64,000 nucleotides of DNA from Ascarosepion bandense (GCA_037127315.1 JBBBDQ010001614.1:1113501-1177500); one strand, 5' to 3'. Shown: positions 9,850 to 18,837, counted from the first letter of the stretch. Numbers and translations: made by a program. Notes: a model not told the origin generated them from the letters alone.

Positions 9850-10795
9850 TAATGTTTAACAAGCTTGTCTCGCTCAGCAAGCGATAGATAGAAACAGGCG
9901 TAAGACAGGGATGTGTATTTTCACCGGATTTATTTAACTTGTACAGTCAGAATATTTTGAGGACCCTAGATGTTATGCCAGGATTTGTCATCGGAGGTCA
10001 CAATCTGAACAACATAAGGTACGCAGACGACACAGTGTTGGTTGCAGCCATGGAAAGAAAACTGCAGGACCTCTTACAGAAGATAGCTGAAGAGAGTGAC
10101 ATGAAGGGATTACAAATAAACTGCAAGAAAACCCAATGCATGGTCATCAGCAAAAACAGCAGCCCAAAGTGCCAAATACAGGTGGGGGGGGTGTTAAAAT
10201 CAACCAGGCATGAAAATTCAAATATCTGGGAAGTGTTCTAACTGAAGACGGAAAGTGCGACACAGAGATCCAGAGGCGAATCGGCATAGCGAAAGACGCG
10301 TTCCAGAAGCTGAGTAAAGTATTAAGACACAGGAAACTTTCACTAGAAACAAAGAAGAGAGCACGGGATTGCTATTTGATGTCAGTTCTTCAATATGGCA
10401 GCGAATGTTGGGCAATATCAACAAAGATGAAGGAAAAACTTGAAGCAACTGAAATGTGGTTCTACAGAAGGATGCTGCGGATATCGTGGACTGAGCATGT
10501 GAGCAATGACGAGGTTTTTGAAATGATGGAAACGAAAAGGAAATTAATATTTAGCATCAGGAAGAGACAACTAAAGTTCTTGGGACATGCAATGAGAAAG
10601 GAGGGCTTGGAGAACCTGATACTAACAGGCCAGATAGAGGGAAAAAGAGACAGAGGAAAGCAGCGGATAACATATTGAAAAGGCCTGATAGAACGGGGGC
10701 TGAGAGACGTTACAGGAGAAAGCACCACCAGGGATAGATAGACGTGGAAGGCCATGATCGCCTATGTCCTGAAGGGACAAGGTACATAAAAGAAG
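9850..10795 (+). mobile_element. LINE-B, RT palm to 3' end
   Basis: This is the most readable LINE-B piece. It starts with RQGCVFSPDLFNLYSQNI, continues GFVIGGHNLNNIRYADDTVL with the catalytic YADD intact (about 10000-10040), then CKKTQCMVISKNSSPK, FQKLSKVLRHRK.SLETKKR, YGSECWAISTKMKEKLEATE, MWFYRRMLRISWTEHVSNDE, RKRQLKFLGHAMRKEGLENL and GKQRITY. A stop near 10242 and frameshifts break it into two open pieces. The 3' end reads GGGACAAGGTACATAAAAGAAG, like other LINE-B tails. Confidence 0.8.
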
Positions 10796-10979
10796 TGAGT
10801 TCGATCCTCACTGGGTGTCCCATACTCTCGGCCTACCCACATCTAATCTGCGCTTAGAAAATTACTAGTCCTATCCTTTCTGATCCAATTTTCTCCGCGC
10901 TATATTATTTGTTTACTGCTGGTTATAATTATCAGAACAAAAGTCTGGTTAACTACTACTATATGTCACGTCTATTCAG

Positions 10980-11422
10980 ACGATCATGGCCCTCCACAAC
11001 TTTCTATCTCGTTTACCTCTTCGAGGTTTTTCCTCCTTTACCCCGCTTGTTTCGCCGTCTATTCCCGCAAACTCGTCAGATAAGTGTTTCGCTGCCTTCA
11101 CCTGTCTCTCTGGCCCTCAACCTGCTCAGTGTGGGTTAGTTTTTCAAAATTCTTTCATTGTGTGTTCAAGGAATTTCAGCTGTCTTTGAGTATAAGTGTA
11201 CTTTCTGTTACGACTTTCATTAAGACTTCCTTGTTACTTGATTTGTCTATAGTATTCTCACTATTTTTCTGGAAAATCACATTTTTGTTGCTTCTAGTTT
11301 CTTCCTCATCCTCAAAGAAAATTGTTAAACATTACCTTCCATATAAGGAGGATGGATATCACATCGCGATCCAGTAGCCTTTTTTTTTTTTGTTGTTTCT
11401 AACAAAATTTTCCCCGTTTCTC
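10980..11422 (-). mobile_element. LINE-B C-terminal fragment, target of the 5S SINE
   Basis: Read on the minus strand it gives a weak LINE-B C-terminus: YGRXCLTIFFEDEEXTRSNK, then NKEVLMKVVTESTLI and L.H.MKEFEKL. Its continuation lies at 11844-11935 beyond the SINE, and the SINE's 13-bp target duplication falls in this LINE (11423-11435 and 11831-11843). Confidence 0.55.
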
Positions 11423-11435
11423 AATAACTTGCTTA

Positions 11436-11830
11436 TGTATTGTATGTATGTATGCCGCATTCACCCTAGCCGGGTTGTGCCGGCTTCCTCCCTGACGGAG
11501 CAAGTCTCATTGGGATTTGTTTAAGGGCAGGGTCCCAAGTCCTACCCTGTTACTTAACCCATAACTGGAGGGAAAGGACGGATTAATACCTTTCCCAAGG
11601 GTACCAGCGCGCAAGTGACTGCAGGGCATTCAACTGGAATTCGAACTCGGCTCACCGATTTCTCTTTCCGAGCCGATATCCACTGCACCACAACGCACAT
11701 CCGTCACTATGCGCTTACAGCACCTGGTATTCCCAAGCGGTCACCCATCTAAGTACTGACCAGGCTCAACGTTGCTTAACTTCGGTGATCGAGCGAGAAC
11801 CGGTGTATTCAACGTGATATGGCCGTAAGC
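11436..11830 (-). mobile_element. Composite SINE: 5S rRNA head + tRNA-like part + body
   Basis: On the minus strand the element starts with base 1 of a 5S rRNA-like sequence (11830 down to 11713). Next comes a tRNA-like segment (about 11702-11625) with A-box-like TGGTGCAGTGG and B-box-like GAGTTCGAATTCC, then a body containing CCTTGGGAAAGGTATTAATCC, a subfamily-specific 3' part and a CATACATACATAC tail. Identical 13-bp repeats AATAACTTGCTTA at 11423-11435 and 11831-11843 are target-site duplications and fix both ends, so the fusion moved as one 395-bp unit. 5S-derived SINEs carry an internal pol III promoter; here two are stacked. The insertion lies in LINE-B. Confidence 0.92.
11713..11830 (-). 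pseudogene. 5S rRNA-derived sequence (SINE head)
   Basis: All 118 nt align with animal 5S rRNA: GCTTACGGCCAT at the start, CGATCACCGAAGTTAAGCAA, AACGTTGAGCCTGGTCAGTA, then GATGGGTGACCGCTTGGGAA and CCAGGTGCTGTAAGC at the end. The internal control region (A box, intermediate element, C box) is preserved, so pol III transcription is plausible. It runs straight into a tRNA-like sequence without a T-run terminator, and target duplications bracket the fused unit. I therefore read it as the SINE head, not a functional 5S gene. Confidence 0.9.
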
Positions 11831-11843
11831 AATAACTTGCTTA

Positions 11844-11935
11844 GCTTTTGGAAAACTCCTTTCACTAGTCAAATGCGTCTTCAGATCTCGGTGTCACATT
11901 CTAAATATTTATTGCATCAAAACATACAAATGTGA
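11844..11935 (-). mobile_element. LINE-B continuation past the SINE
   Basis: Continues the LINE-B copy of 10980-11422, with a degraded equivalent of the E-I-Q..AFQKLSK region just upstream of the SINE target site. Confidence 0.4.
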
Positions 11936-12039
11936 CACAAGTCCGATTTGGGAGAGGGGCAAAAACTCAGGCTGGTCTTCAGTACCTATCCTATACCTAG
12001 CTAATCCGACTCACGATCTAAACATACTTTACAATTTTC

Positions 12040-12357
12040 TTTTCTTTTTTTAATCATATCACCCAGAGCAAGGCGGTAGCACCACTGATCTGCATAAGAG
12101 TAAAACAATTAGATAGAAGACAGTGAAGAACCAGTTTAGAAAATAACGAGCGAAGGAAGGGAATACAGATATGAATTCAACTGGAATTCGGACTCGGCTC
12201 ACCGATTTCTCTTTCCGAGCCGATATCCACCTCACCACAACGCGCATCCGTCCATAAACGCTTATAGCACCTGGTATTCCCAAGCGGTCACCAATCTAAG
12301 TACTGACCAGGCTCAACGTTGCTTAACTTCGGTGATCGAGCGAGAACCGATGTATTC
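12040..12357 (-). mobile_element. Composite 5S/tRNA SINE with LINE-A 3' tail
   Basis: Minus strand: a 5S head lacking about its first 20 nt (12357 to about 12251), the tRNA-like part with TGGTGAGGTGG and GAGTCCGAATTCC, a short unique link, then ATCAGTGGTGCTACCGCCTT and GGGTGATATGATTAAAAAA. That last block matches the 3' end of LINE-A copies (compare 59136-59190 and 59860-59900). Family knowledge: many SINEs share the 3' end of the LINE whose reverse transcriptase copies them. This tail differs completely from that of the sister SINE at 11436-11830, so the same 5S/tRNA head acquired different tails. Confidence 0.85.
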
Positions 12358-12367
12358 TGAATGTGGG

Positions 12368-12406
12368 CTATTCCTTATCTTAATTATGAATTAAGATAAG
12401 GAATAG
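12368..12406. repeat. Perfect 18-bp palindrome with 3-nt loop
   Basis: CTATTCCTTATCTTAATT (12368-12385) and its exact reverse complement (12389-12406) are separated by ATG. The right arm is the natural end of the adjoining PLE reading frame on the minus strand (N-I-G-K-L-F-L-I-L). The palindrome thus marks where this PLE copy stops and folds back. Confidence 0.85.
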
Positions 12407-12917
12407 TTTACCAATGTTAGTTTGGATGTTACGACTGAAGGGTGGGTTTAACCAAACAATGTTACGTTTAGGTGATTTCTGCTTAATTCTGACTACCTTG
12501 TTTTTTTTTTCTAAACTAGTGTTGAGTTTCCTTTTTTTTTTCTAAAGCATTAATGTATTTAATTTTAGAATTGTCAAAAATTTCTGTATTGCTAGAGTTG
12601 GTACTTAAACGAAATTGGATAGATTTGTGTAGGTTGTTGTTAATTTTCTGGAGGTGATTTGATTCCCTGTTGATGTATGTGTGGTTGTGTGAGTCCTTAG
12701 TGTATGGTTTGTACAGACCATTGCTCAGGTCGAAGGAAACAACTAAGAAATTTACGACTTTAGCGTTAGTTAAGGTGGTATTGTTAAGATCATCGTTTTG
12801 GAAAAAATGATGAAATACTTTTCTGAGTTTATCCATTTTTTGTGGATTAGTTTTGATGAGGATTGAAAGTCCGTCGTCTCGGTAAAACCCGGTGTGTCGA
12901 AAATGCTCCGAAGATTC
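12389..12917 (-). pseudogene. Penelope-like element RT, C-terminal palm
   Basis: Minus strand: HTGFYRDDGLSILIKTN carries the YRDD catalytic motif typical of Penelope-like reverse transcriptases, followed by KVVNFLVVSFDLSNGLYKPY, NHTYINRESNHLQKI, KSIQFRLSTNSSNTEIFDNS, then after stops NIVWLNPPFSRNIQTNIGKL. The order is that of PLE palm-thumb sequence. The upstream RT half lies at 14128-14640, and a TA-rich tandem array separates the two. No GIY-YIG domain remains. PLEs use this enzyme to copy RNA into chromosomal DNA, often at chromosome ends. The copy is dead. Confidence 0.8.
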
Positions 12918-12930
12918 CCGATCAGAAACG

Positions 12931-13110
12931 AGCAACTTGTGTCTTATCTGATCTATGTCCCCATCTGACTGATGACTGATTCCACTTTATTTCTCTTGCT
13001 TTATATATATATATATATATCAAAGGACTTTTAACACAGACTTGTTAACTTGTGTCTTATCTGATCTATATCCCCATCTGACTGATGACTGATTCCACTT
13101 TATTTCTCTC

Positions 13111-13153
<43 letters not shown>

Positions 13154-13242
13154 AAGGACTTTTAACACAGACTTGTTAACTTGTGTCTTATCTGATCTAT
13201 GTCCCCATCTGACTGATGACTGATTCCACTTTATTTCTCTCT

Positions 13243-13286
<44 letters not shown>

Positions 13287-13373
13287 AAGGACTTTTAACA
13301 CAGACTTGTTAACTTATGTCTTATCTGATCTATGTCCCCATCTGACTGATGACTGATTCCACTTTATTTCTCT

Positions 13374-13419
<46 letters not shown>

Positions 13420-13508
13420 AAGGACTTTTAACACAGACTTGTTAACTTATGTCTTATCTGATCTATGTCCCCATCTGACTGATGACTGATTCCACTTTAT
13501 TTCTCTCT

Positions 13509-13560
<52 letters not shown>

Positions 13561-13647
13561 AAGGACTTTTAACACAGACTTGTTAACTTATGTCTTATCT
13601 GATCTATGTCCCCATCTGACTGATGACTGATTCCACTTTATTTCTCT

Positions 13648-13691
<44 letters not shown>

Positions 13692-13778
13692 AAGGACTTT
13701 TAACACAGACTTGTTAACTTATGTCTTATCTGATCTATGTCCCCATCTGACTGATGACTGATTCCACTTTATTTCTCT

Positions 13779-13830
<52 letters not shown>

Positions 13831-13860
13831 AAGGACTTTTAACACAGACTTGTTAACTTC
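12931..13860. repeat. TA-rich tandem array, 7 units of 112-141 bp
   Basis: Seven units share GTCTTATCTGATCTATGTCC (one reads ATCTATATCC), CATCTGACTGATGACTGATT, CCACTTTATTTCTC, then a TA run of variable length, then TCAAAGGACTTTTAACACAG and ACTTGTTAACTT. GTCTTA anchors fall at 12941, 13053, 13185, 13318, 13451, 13592 and 13723. Length differences between units lie almost entirely in the TA run. The array lies inside a PLE copy. Confidence 0.92.
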
Positions 13861-14127
13861 TGTCAGTTTTGTAAATCGCTCCCTTTCATTGGTTAGAAAA
13901 TATTTAACATCAGATCGCAAAAGTTGGCTACGTTCTTTTCCTTCAGTACGAGGACAACCCTTTTTCCTATTTGTCAAAATTAGATTTCACACTGGATTGC
14001 GAAATTTAAAACAGCGAAAAGAAAAGAGTTACTTTTGATTCCGTATTCACCACAATGTATACATAAGAAAGTCCAAGATGGATACTAGATAAAGCCGATG
14101 ATATATATATATATATATATATATAGG
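13861..14127. repeat. Flank of the TA array, LTR-like sequence
   Basis: The segment from 13875 resembles 16935-17100 in the LTR-like insertion there: TCGCTCCC..ATTGGT, a CCTTTTTCCTATTTG-like block, GATTTCACAC..TTG.GAA, and a GAAAAGAAAAG run, all in the same order but at low similarity. A TA run occupies 14099-14125. It may be part of an LTR inserted in the PLE; the evidence is weak. Confidence 0.35.
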
Positions 14128-14640
14128 TCTCTGAAGAATCCTACGCACCCATGGGGATGCAGAAATCAGGGTTATATTTTCTAGTCCACAAGCATTCATA
14201 GTAAAATAAAATAAATTTCTTGTCCTGTTTGATGATGTCAATGTCTTGATCGCTGATGGGGCAGTAATTTATACCCAAATTTAGGGCTGCGGTTAAAAGT
14301 CACAAATATCAAACCGGATGAAAGTGCAATAATTTTTAGCTTTTAATTTTGTGAACCAATAAATTACTTCGGTTGTATTATTCCACTGGTTCATGCCTAT
14401 GGCATTCTTAATTAATATGGAAGCTCTTTCGTAAATAATTTTGCTAATTCTACCAATGTAGTTTTCTGAAGGGTTTAATAATCTATATTGTGGATTGTTT
14501 ATAAAATTGTCTTTTTGGCCTTTGATTGTGGTGAATGCTTCCTGTTTATGTAAAATTGGTACCCTATCATCTATTTTTAGTTCCTTAGTTATTTACTTGA
14601 CGTGTCTATTTATGTTGATTTTCCAGTTGCTAGGCACCTT
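14128..14640 (-). pseudogene. Penelope-like element RT, N-terminal half
   Basis: Minus strand: KELKIDDRVPILHKQEAFTT, IKGQKDNFINNPQYRLLNPS, ENYIGRISKIIYERASILIK, MNQWNNTTEVIYWFTKLK and FIRFDICDF, the PLE equivalent of RT motif A with its Asp, then after frameshifts SDQDIDIIKQDKKFILFYYE, LWTRKYNPDFCIPMGA. Order and content match PLE fingers/palm. The palm continues at 12389-12917. Stops and frameshifts are present. Confidence 0.78.
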
Positions 14641-14675
14641 TTTATGATTTTTATTGATTTAATAGAAAATGGCTT

Positions 14676-15038
14676 TGTATGTAGTTCTACAGAAGGATGC
14701 TGCGGATATCGTGGACCGAGCATGCGAGCAACGATGAGGTGTTGGAAAGAATGGCAAAGAAAAGGCAATTAATAGTGAGCATCAGGAAGAAACAACTGAA
14801 GTTCCTGGGATATACAATGAGGAAGGAGGGCTTGGAGAACCTGATACTGACAGACCAGATAGAAGGAAAAAGAGACAGAGGAAGCCAGCGGATAACATAT
14901 TTGCAGGGCCTGATCAGGTGGATGACGGAACGGGGATTGCGAGGTGTAACAGGAGAAAACATACTGAAAGCCACCAGGGATAGCGAGACGTGGAGAACCA
15001 TGATCGCCTACGTCCTGAAGGGACATGACACATAGAAG

Positions 15039-15068
<30 letters not shown>
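14676..15068 (+). mobile_element. LINE-B 3' end with GAA tail
   Basis: A single open stretch reads MLRISWTEHASNDEVLERMA, KKRQLIVSIRKKQLKFLGYT, MRKEGLENLILTDQIEGKRD, RITYLQGLIRWMTERGLRGV and TWRTMIAYVLKGHDT followed by a stop. Directly after it comes (AGA)n at 15031-15068. This appears to be the natural LINE-B 3' end: a very short 3' UTR and a trinucleotide tail, as in RTE-type LINEs. It is the best-preserved LINE-B C-terminus here but lacks all catalytic parts. Confidence 0.85.
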
Positions 15069-15069
<1 letters not shown>

Positions 15070-15132
15070 GTACCTCCGCGATTATAAAATAATACTGGCT
15101 TGTCTTAATTATAAAAAGGCGCCTAGTAACTC

Positions 15133-15193
<61 letters not shown>

Positions 15194-15590
15194 GAATTTT
15201 ATTTATTAATCCGCCAGATTTTATCTGAGTAGATACTCCGTTTATTTTTTAAATAGTATATTAATATATTTATTTATTTTCTTCTATCAGCCTGAATGTT
15301 TGAGAAATTTTATTAAAGAAAATATGTGCTCTTTTACAGAATTCTAACTCGTGTCCGACTGGGCCGATTGTAAGCCTATTCACTTTGCTTCACCAAAAAA
15401 AAAAAAAAAAATCAATATATTTACTTATTTTCGTCTATCGGCCTGAATATTTGATAAATTCTTCTTAACGAAAATTATTGTTTAAAGTTATAACATCAAC
15501 TAAAAAGAAAATTGTTTTGTTTCTATCTGGTTATGAAAATGAAAAAATATTAAAAATTTCGAGAATCTATCGAACTTCTTGTCGTTGTTT
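15069..15590. other. AT-rich DNA with TA run
   Basis: A TA run lies at 15136-15190. Two diverged direct copies of a CTATC.GCCTGAAT.TTTGA..AATT block lie near 15285 and 15434. Nothing else is recognised. Confidence 0.4.
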
Positions 15591-15905
15591 ATCTCATCCC
15601 GTGACCACGTTGTAAAAATGTTATTCACTGCAGAAGGACTTTACGCGTAGTTTACCGATTTTTCGGCCTTTTTACTCCCTTTTTATAATTACTACGCGGA
15701 AAGAGAGTTCCAAAACGAAACAAATCGCGTAGTAATTGCTTGAAGGAAGTAAATAGGCCAAAATAAGTATCCTACACCTCAAGTCATTCAGCGGTGAATC
15801 AGATATGAGAACGGTGGTAAGGGGTGAGATATAGTCCATTTTTTCTGGTCGATAACATGAAAAAAGGTAGGTTTCTTCAATAAACAATTATCGATTTCAG
15901 TTCAG
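15591..15905. repeat. Foldback element with ~107-bp imperfect arms
   Basis: 15591-15697 and 15728-15834 are imperfect inverted repeats. Matching blocks are ATCTCATCCC / GGGGTGAGAT at the outside, then a CTGCAGAAGGACTT-like block, then TCGGCCTTTTTACTCC and ATTACTACGCG against CGCGTAGTAATT and GGAAGTAAATAGGCCAAAA at the inside, around a 30-bp spacer. The sequence out to 15905 also matches 1437-1665 reversed. No coding capacity. It resembles foldback or MITE-type elements. Confidence 0.65.
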
Positions 15906-15959
15906 CATATACATTTGTACGGAATTAAGGATGTTTTGGAAAGATTTGACGGGGTAAAG

Positions 15960-16466
15960 GCCTTCGGTGAACAAATCAAAAATTTACCCTAGAAAGGTAA
16001 CAGAACGTACGGCAAGATTATTGGCGAGAAAAGTGGGCAACGAGCCGCGAGTTGCACTTAAAGAACTTCAGGCAAGACTAGAAGTAAGTGAAGTAACAGT
16101 GAGTACAGGCACAATTAGTCGTTCAGGAAGACCCCCCCCACCAAAAAAAAAAAAACTTAAACGAAAACAAGTTATTGCTAGACTAGATATTATCAAACCT
16201 GCAGCATTTTGGGAAAATTAATTTGATCAGACGGAACGAAAATTGGACTTTTTGGCAGAAATTCTTTGACAAAGATCTAAAGAAAAAACTTGTATTGAAT
16301 ATTCGCCGAAAAATACTATCCCAACAGTAAAATTTGGTAGCGACTCAATCATGATCTGGGGTTGCCTTAGAGCCCACGGGTGTAGGGACCATTAAACTAA
16401 TAGAAGGGAAGATGTATTGATGTATTATAGGGATATTTTAGGGAGAAATTTAGGTCAGTGTGCACT
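15960..16466 (+). pseudogene. Tc1-like transposase, N-terminal and middle part
   Basis: Translation gives RKVTERTARLLARKVGNEPR and VALKELQARLEVSEVTVSTG (helix-turn-helix DNA-binding region), then RLDIIKPAAFWEN, and after frame changes [20 protein letters not shown] and RDILGRNLGQCAL. The block corresponds to the region before the second catalytic Asp of Tc1/IS630 transposases. The first catalytic Asp (usual SDETK) reads DQTER-like and is lost. The protein resumes at 17617 after a 1.15-kb insertion. Confidence 0.78.
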
Positions 16467-17616
16467 GTAGCGTAGGGAGCTGGTTAATTGTCTTTGATTT
16501 GTGTCATACTTAACCGAACTCCCTACACCTTACAACTTTTAGCCAGAATTACCATCATCAGAAGGTTTTCATCGTTAACAGAAGGTTGGTTGCTGGTTGG
16601 AATGTGTGGAATAGTGCAAGAATAAAATATACATTTTTTATGCCCAAATAGAAATTTATTAAAAGAAGGAATAAGGAGAATTTGTAGAAATTAATGTTCA
16701 GTGAGAAAGTTAGGGGTATCAAGAGTTCGTACAAAATGTTCGTAGTAGTAATTGTTGAAAGAGATAAGGAGAAAGAGAAAGAGGACAATGTCCGAGTCGC
16801 TTGAAATTAAGGTTACATTTTAGATTTGTCTTTTTCGCTGCTTCCATCTGACTGACTCGACTGACGTTGATGAAGTCCTTTTATTGTAATCTAGATTTTT
16901 ATCACTTACTCGCGAAGTCCTTTTTGGTCTTGCAAGTCGCTCCCATTGGTCAAAAGTCATTTTAACACCTACTTGCAAAATCTGGTTTCGAATTTTTCTT
17001 TAAGCAGATGGTCAATCCTTTTTCTATTTAGGAAAACCAGGATTTCACACGTCGTTGTGAATTTTTGTAAAAGTGAAGAAAAAGTTTGATTTTAATTAAT
17101 TTCTTATCCGCTATAGTACCCAGAGGAACCCAGACTCACCTCAACGGACTCATCCACTGCTATATTAATAGGTGTGTGATAGCAGTAGCGGGGAAACAGA
17201 CAGTAGCACTGTGCGCATGTGCTTCTATTGATACTGTCAGCACTCTGCCTTCGGGTAGAGGGCGCTCCCTGCTTCCGAGCAGAGAGCACAAACCCAGTCG
17301 TGGTTCCGCCGAAGGGTAGAACCACGACTCGGTAAAAATAGACAGAGATTTTTTGGCCCGGCTATATGGCCGGGAATACCCACTATAAAATGACCATGTG
17401 TCACATCTGGCCTTGCGTGGGAAGGCTAGTAAATACAGGAAACAGACAGTAGCACTGTGCGTATGACCGCAGTCGACTACCAAGGACTATACTGGATACA
17501 TAAGCTCTACTTATTTGTACCTTCTTCTTTGTAACCTTTTCTGTAAATACATCTTTCTTTAACCTTTAACCTCGTGTTCCGTGTCATATTTCCGTGGACC
17601 CACTTTTGGGTCCACA
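16467..17616. mobile_element. 1.15-kb LTR-like insertion in Tc1
   Basis: The segment interrupts the Tc1 frame. It starts TGTAG and ends TCCACA, the TG..CA form of retroviral-type LTRs. It contains an inverted repeat at its start (GTAGGGAG..GGTTAA against TTAACC..CTCCCTAC, 16472-16525), a TATA-like CTATAAAATG (17383-17392), hairpins CGTGGTTC..GAACCACG (17299-17326) and CCCGGC..GCCGGG (17359-17374), and two copies of GAAACAGACAGTAGCACTGT (17194 and 17440). No gag or pol frame is present, so a solo LTR is my preferred reading. Clean target duplications were not found. Confidence 0.4.
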
Positions 17617-17885
17617 TCAGAAACGAAGTTGGGTCTTTCAACAAGACAACGATCCTAAACATATTGCAAACCTTACAAAATCATGGTTAAGTTCAAATAG
17701 AATGGACGTTCTAACATGGTCATTTCAATCTCCAGATCGCAATCCAATTGAAAATTTATGTAAAGAGTTGAAACCGAGAATGCAAAGAAGGAACCTATAA
17801 AACCTGCATGAACTAAACAAATTTTTTCATGAAGACTGGAAAAATATTAGCCAACAAATATGCAAAAAATTTTAAGAGTTACTCT
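17617..17885 (+). pseudogene. Tc1-like transposase, C-terminal part
   Basis: Reads [20 protein letters not shown], where the second catalytic Asp of the Tc1 DDE triad is in the QQDNDPKH motif, then [20 protein letters not shown] carrying the third acidic residue region (usual SPDLNPIENLW), ending NLHELNKFFHEDWKNISQQI before a stop. It continues the protein of 15960-16466. An in-frame stop after RRNL shows decay. Confidence 0.8.
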
Positions 17886-17899
17886 GAATGTCTCCATGT

Positions 17900-18035
17900 T
17901 TTAATAGCAATTAACAATATTAACAATATTAACAATAATTAACAATATTAACAATAATTAACAATATTAACAAAAATTAACAATAATTAACAATAATTAA
18001 CAATATTAACAATAATTAACAATAATTAACAATTA
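17900..18035. repeat. AACAATAATT / AACAATATT minisatellite
   Basis: Tandem units of 9-10 bp, alternately AACAATATT and AACAATAATT, about 14 units, begin just after the Tc1 C-terminus. Confidence 0.85.
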
Positions 18036-18080
18036 GCCAACAAAATATGAACAGATGATTTAATAAATATATTTTAAACA

Positions 18081-18255
18081 TTTTTTTTTTTAATCATATC
18101 ACCCCAAGCAAGGCGGTAACGCCACTGATGCGCCTTACCCTACGTAAGGGTAAAAAGAATGGAAAAAAAAAACCGGAAACCACATCCTAAACAGGAAACA
18201 AGGGATGAGCCTCTTCACCTGTTCAATAGATGTGGGTGGAGTGTGAACCGGGCGA
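18081..18255 (-). mobile_element. 175-bp element made of LINE-A 5' and 3' ends
   Basis: On the minus strand it starts TCGCCCGGTT, the same start as the full-length LINE-A at 47344, and matches that LINE's first ~85 bp (blocks AATAGATGTGGG, CCTCTT, CTTGTTTCCTGTTTAGGA, GTGGTTTCCGGTTTT). It then jumps directly to the LINE-A 3' end: GCATCAGTGGCGTTACCGCC, TTGCTTGGGGTGATATGATT, poly-A. All coding sequence is missing. Short end-to-end derivatives of LINEs (for example SIDER elements of trypanosomatids) are a known category; whether this one is a family or a single deletion cannot be told from one copy. Confidence 0.75.
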
Positions 18256-18534
18256 TAATTAAATATTGATTTCTTTGTGGGATATTTTTATTGATTATTT
18301 TTAAAAAATCTGATTGACTAAAGGTTTAAACATAAATATTATTAGTAATAAAAGTTTTATTAATCTATGTTACAAATACATAGAAAATTTAATGCCTCAG
18401 AATTAACAGTTCCGCCCGAGTTGAGTGTACATGAAAACTAAAACGACTTTGAGTTTTGTTTAACAGCGTATTAACTTCTCTGGGTTATTTAATGCAAAAA
18501 TGAACCTGGTTCAAGGAATATATATAGTCAGTTA
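18256..18534. other. Unassigned spacer with shared repeat end
   Basis: Contains TTAACTTCTCTGGGTTATTT followed by AATGC (18472-18496), the block shared with the ends at 4185 and 28700. Confidence 0.35.
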
Positions 18535-18835
18535 AATGTGCAGTATTTTGGGAAAATTTACTTTGGTCAGACGAAACAAAAATTTAAAATTTTTGGCAGA
18601 AATACCGTGGCAAAAGTCTGAAGAAAGAAGGGTACTGAATATTTGCTGAATAATATTTGCTGAATAATACTATCCCAACAGTAAAATTTGGAGGTGAATC
18701 AATCATTATCTGGAGTTTCTTTAGTGCCCAAGATGTAGGGAACATTGAAATAATAGAAGAGAGGATGAATACAGCGTAATACAGCAATATTTTGGAGAGA
18801 AATTTGCATCAGAGAGCACGCTGGGTTTTAATGAT
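18535..18835 (+). pseudogene. Second Tc1-like transposase fragment
   Basis: Reads AVFWENLLWSDETK-like at its start, IPTVKFGGESIIIWSFFSAQ, DVGNIEIIEERMNT and ILERNLHQRARW, overlapping the middle part of the neighbouring Tc1 copy. The SDET motif near 18567-18577 retains the first catalytic Asp region. A TTTGCTGAATAATA block is duplicated (18649-18670). Both flanks are truncated. Confidence 0.7.
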
Positions 18836-18837
18836 AT

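Noticed and set aside
10800..10830. Isolated B-box-like GTTCGATCCTCACTGG as a SINE
   Set aside because: No A box at proper distance and no body shared with other copies.
11713..11830. Functional 5S rRNA gene
   Set aside because: It is bracketed with a tRNA-like SINE by one pair of target duplications, has no T-run terminator at its end, and the same fusion recurs at 12040 and 22021.
12368..12406. Bacterial-type terminator hairpin
   Set aside because: Eukaryotic context; the right arm is PLE coding sequence, so a snap-back is the simpler reading.
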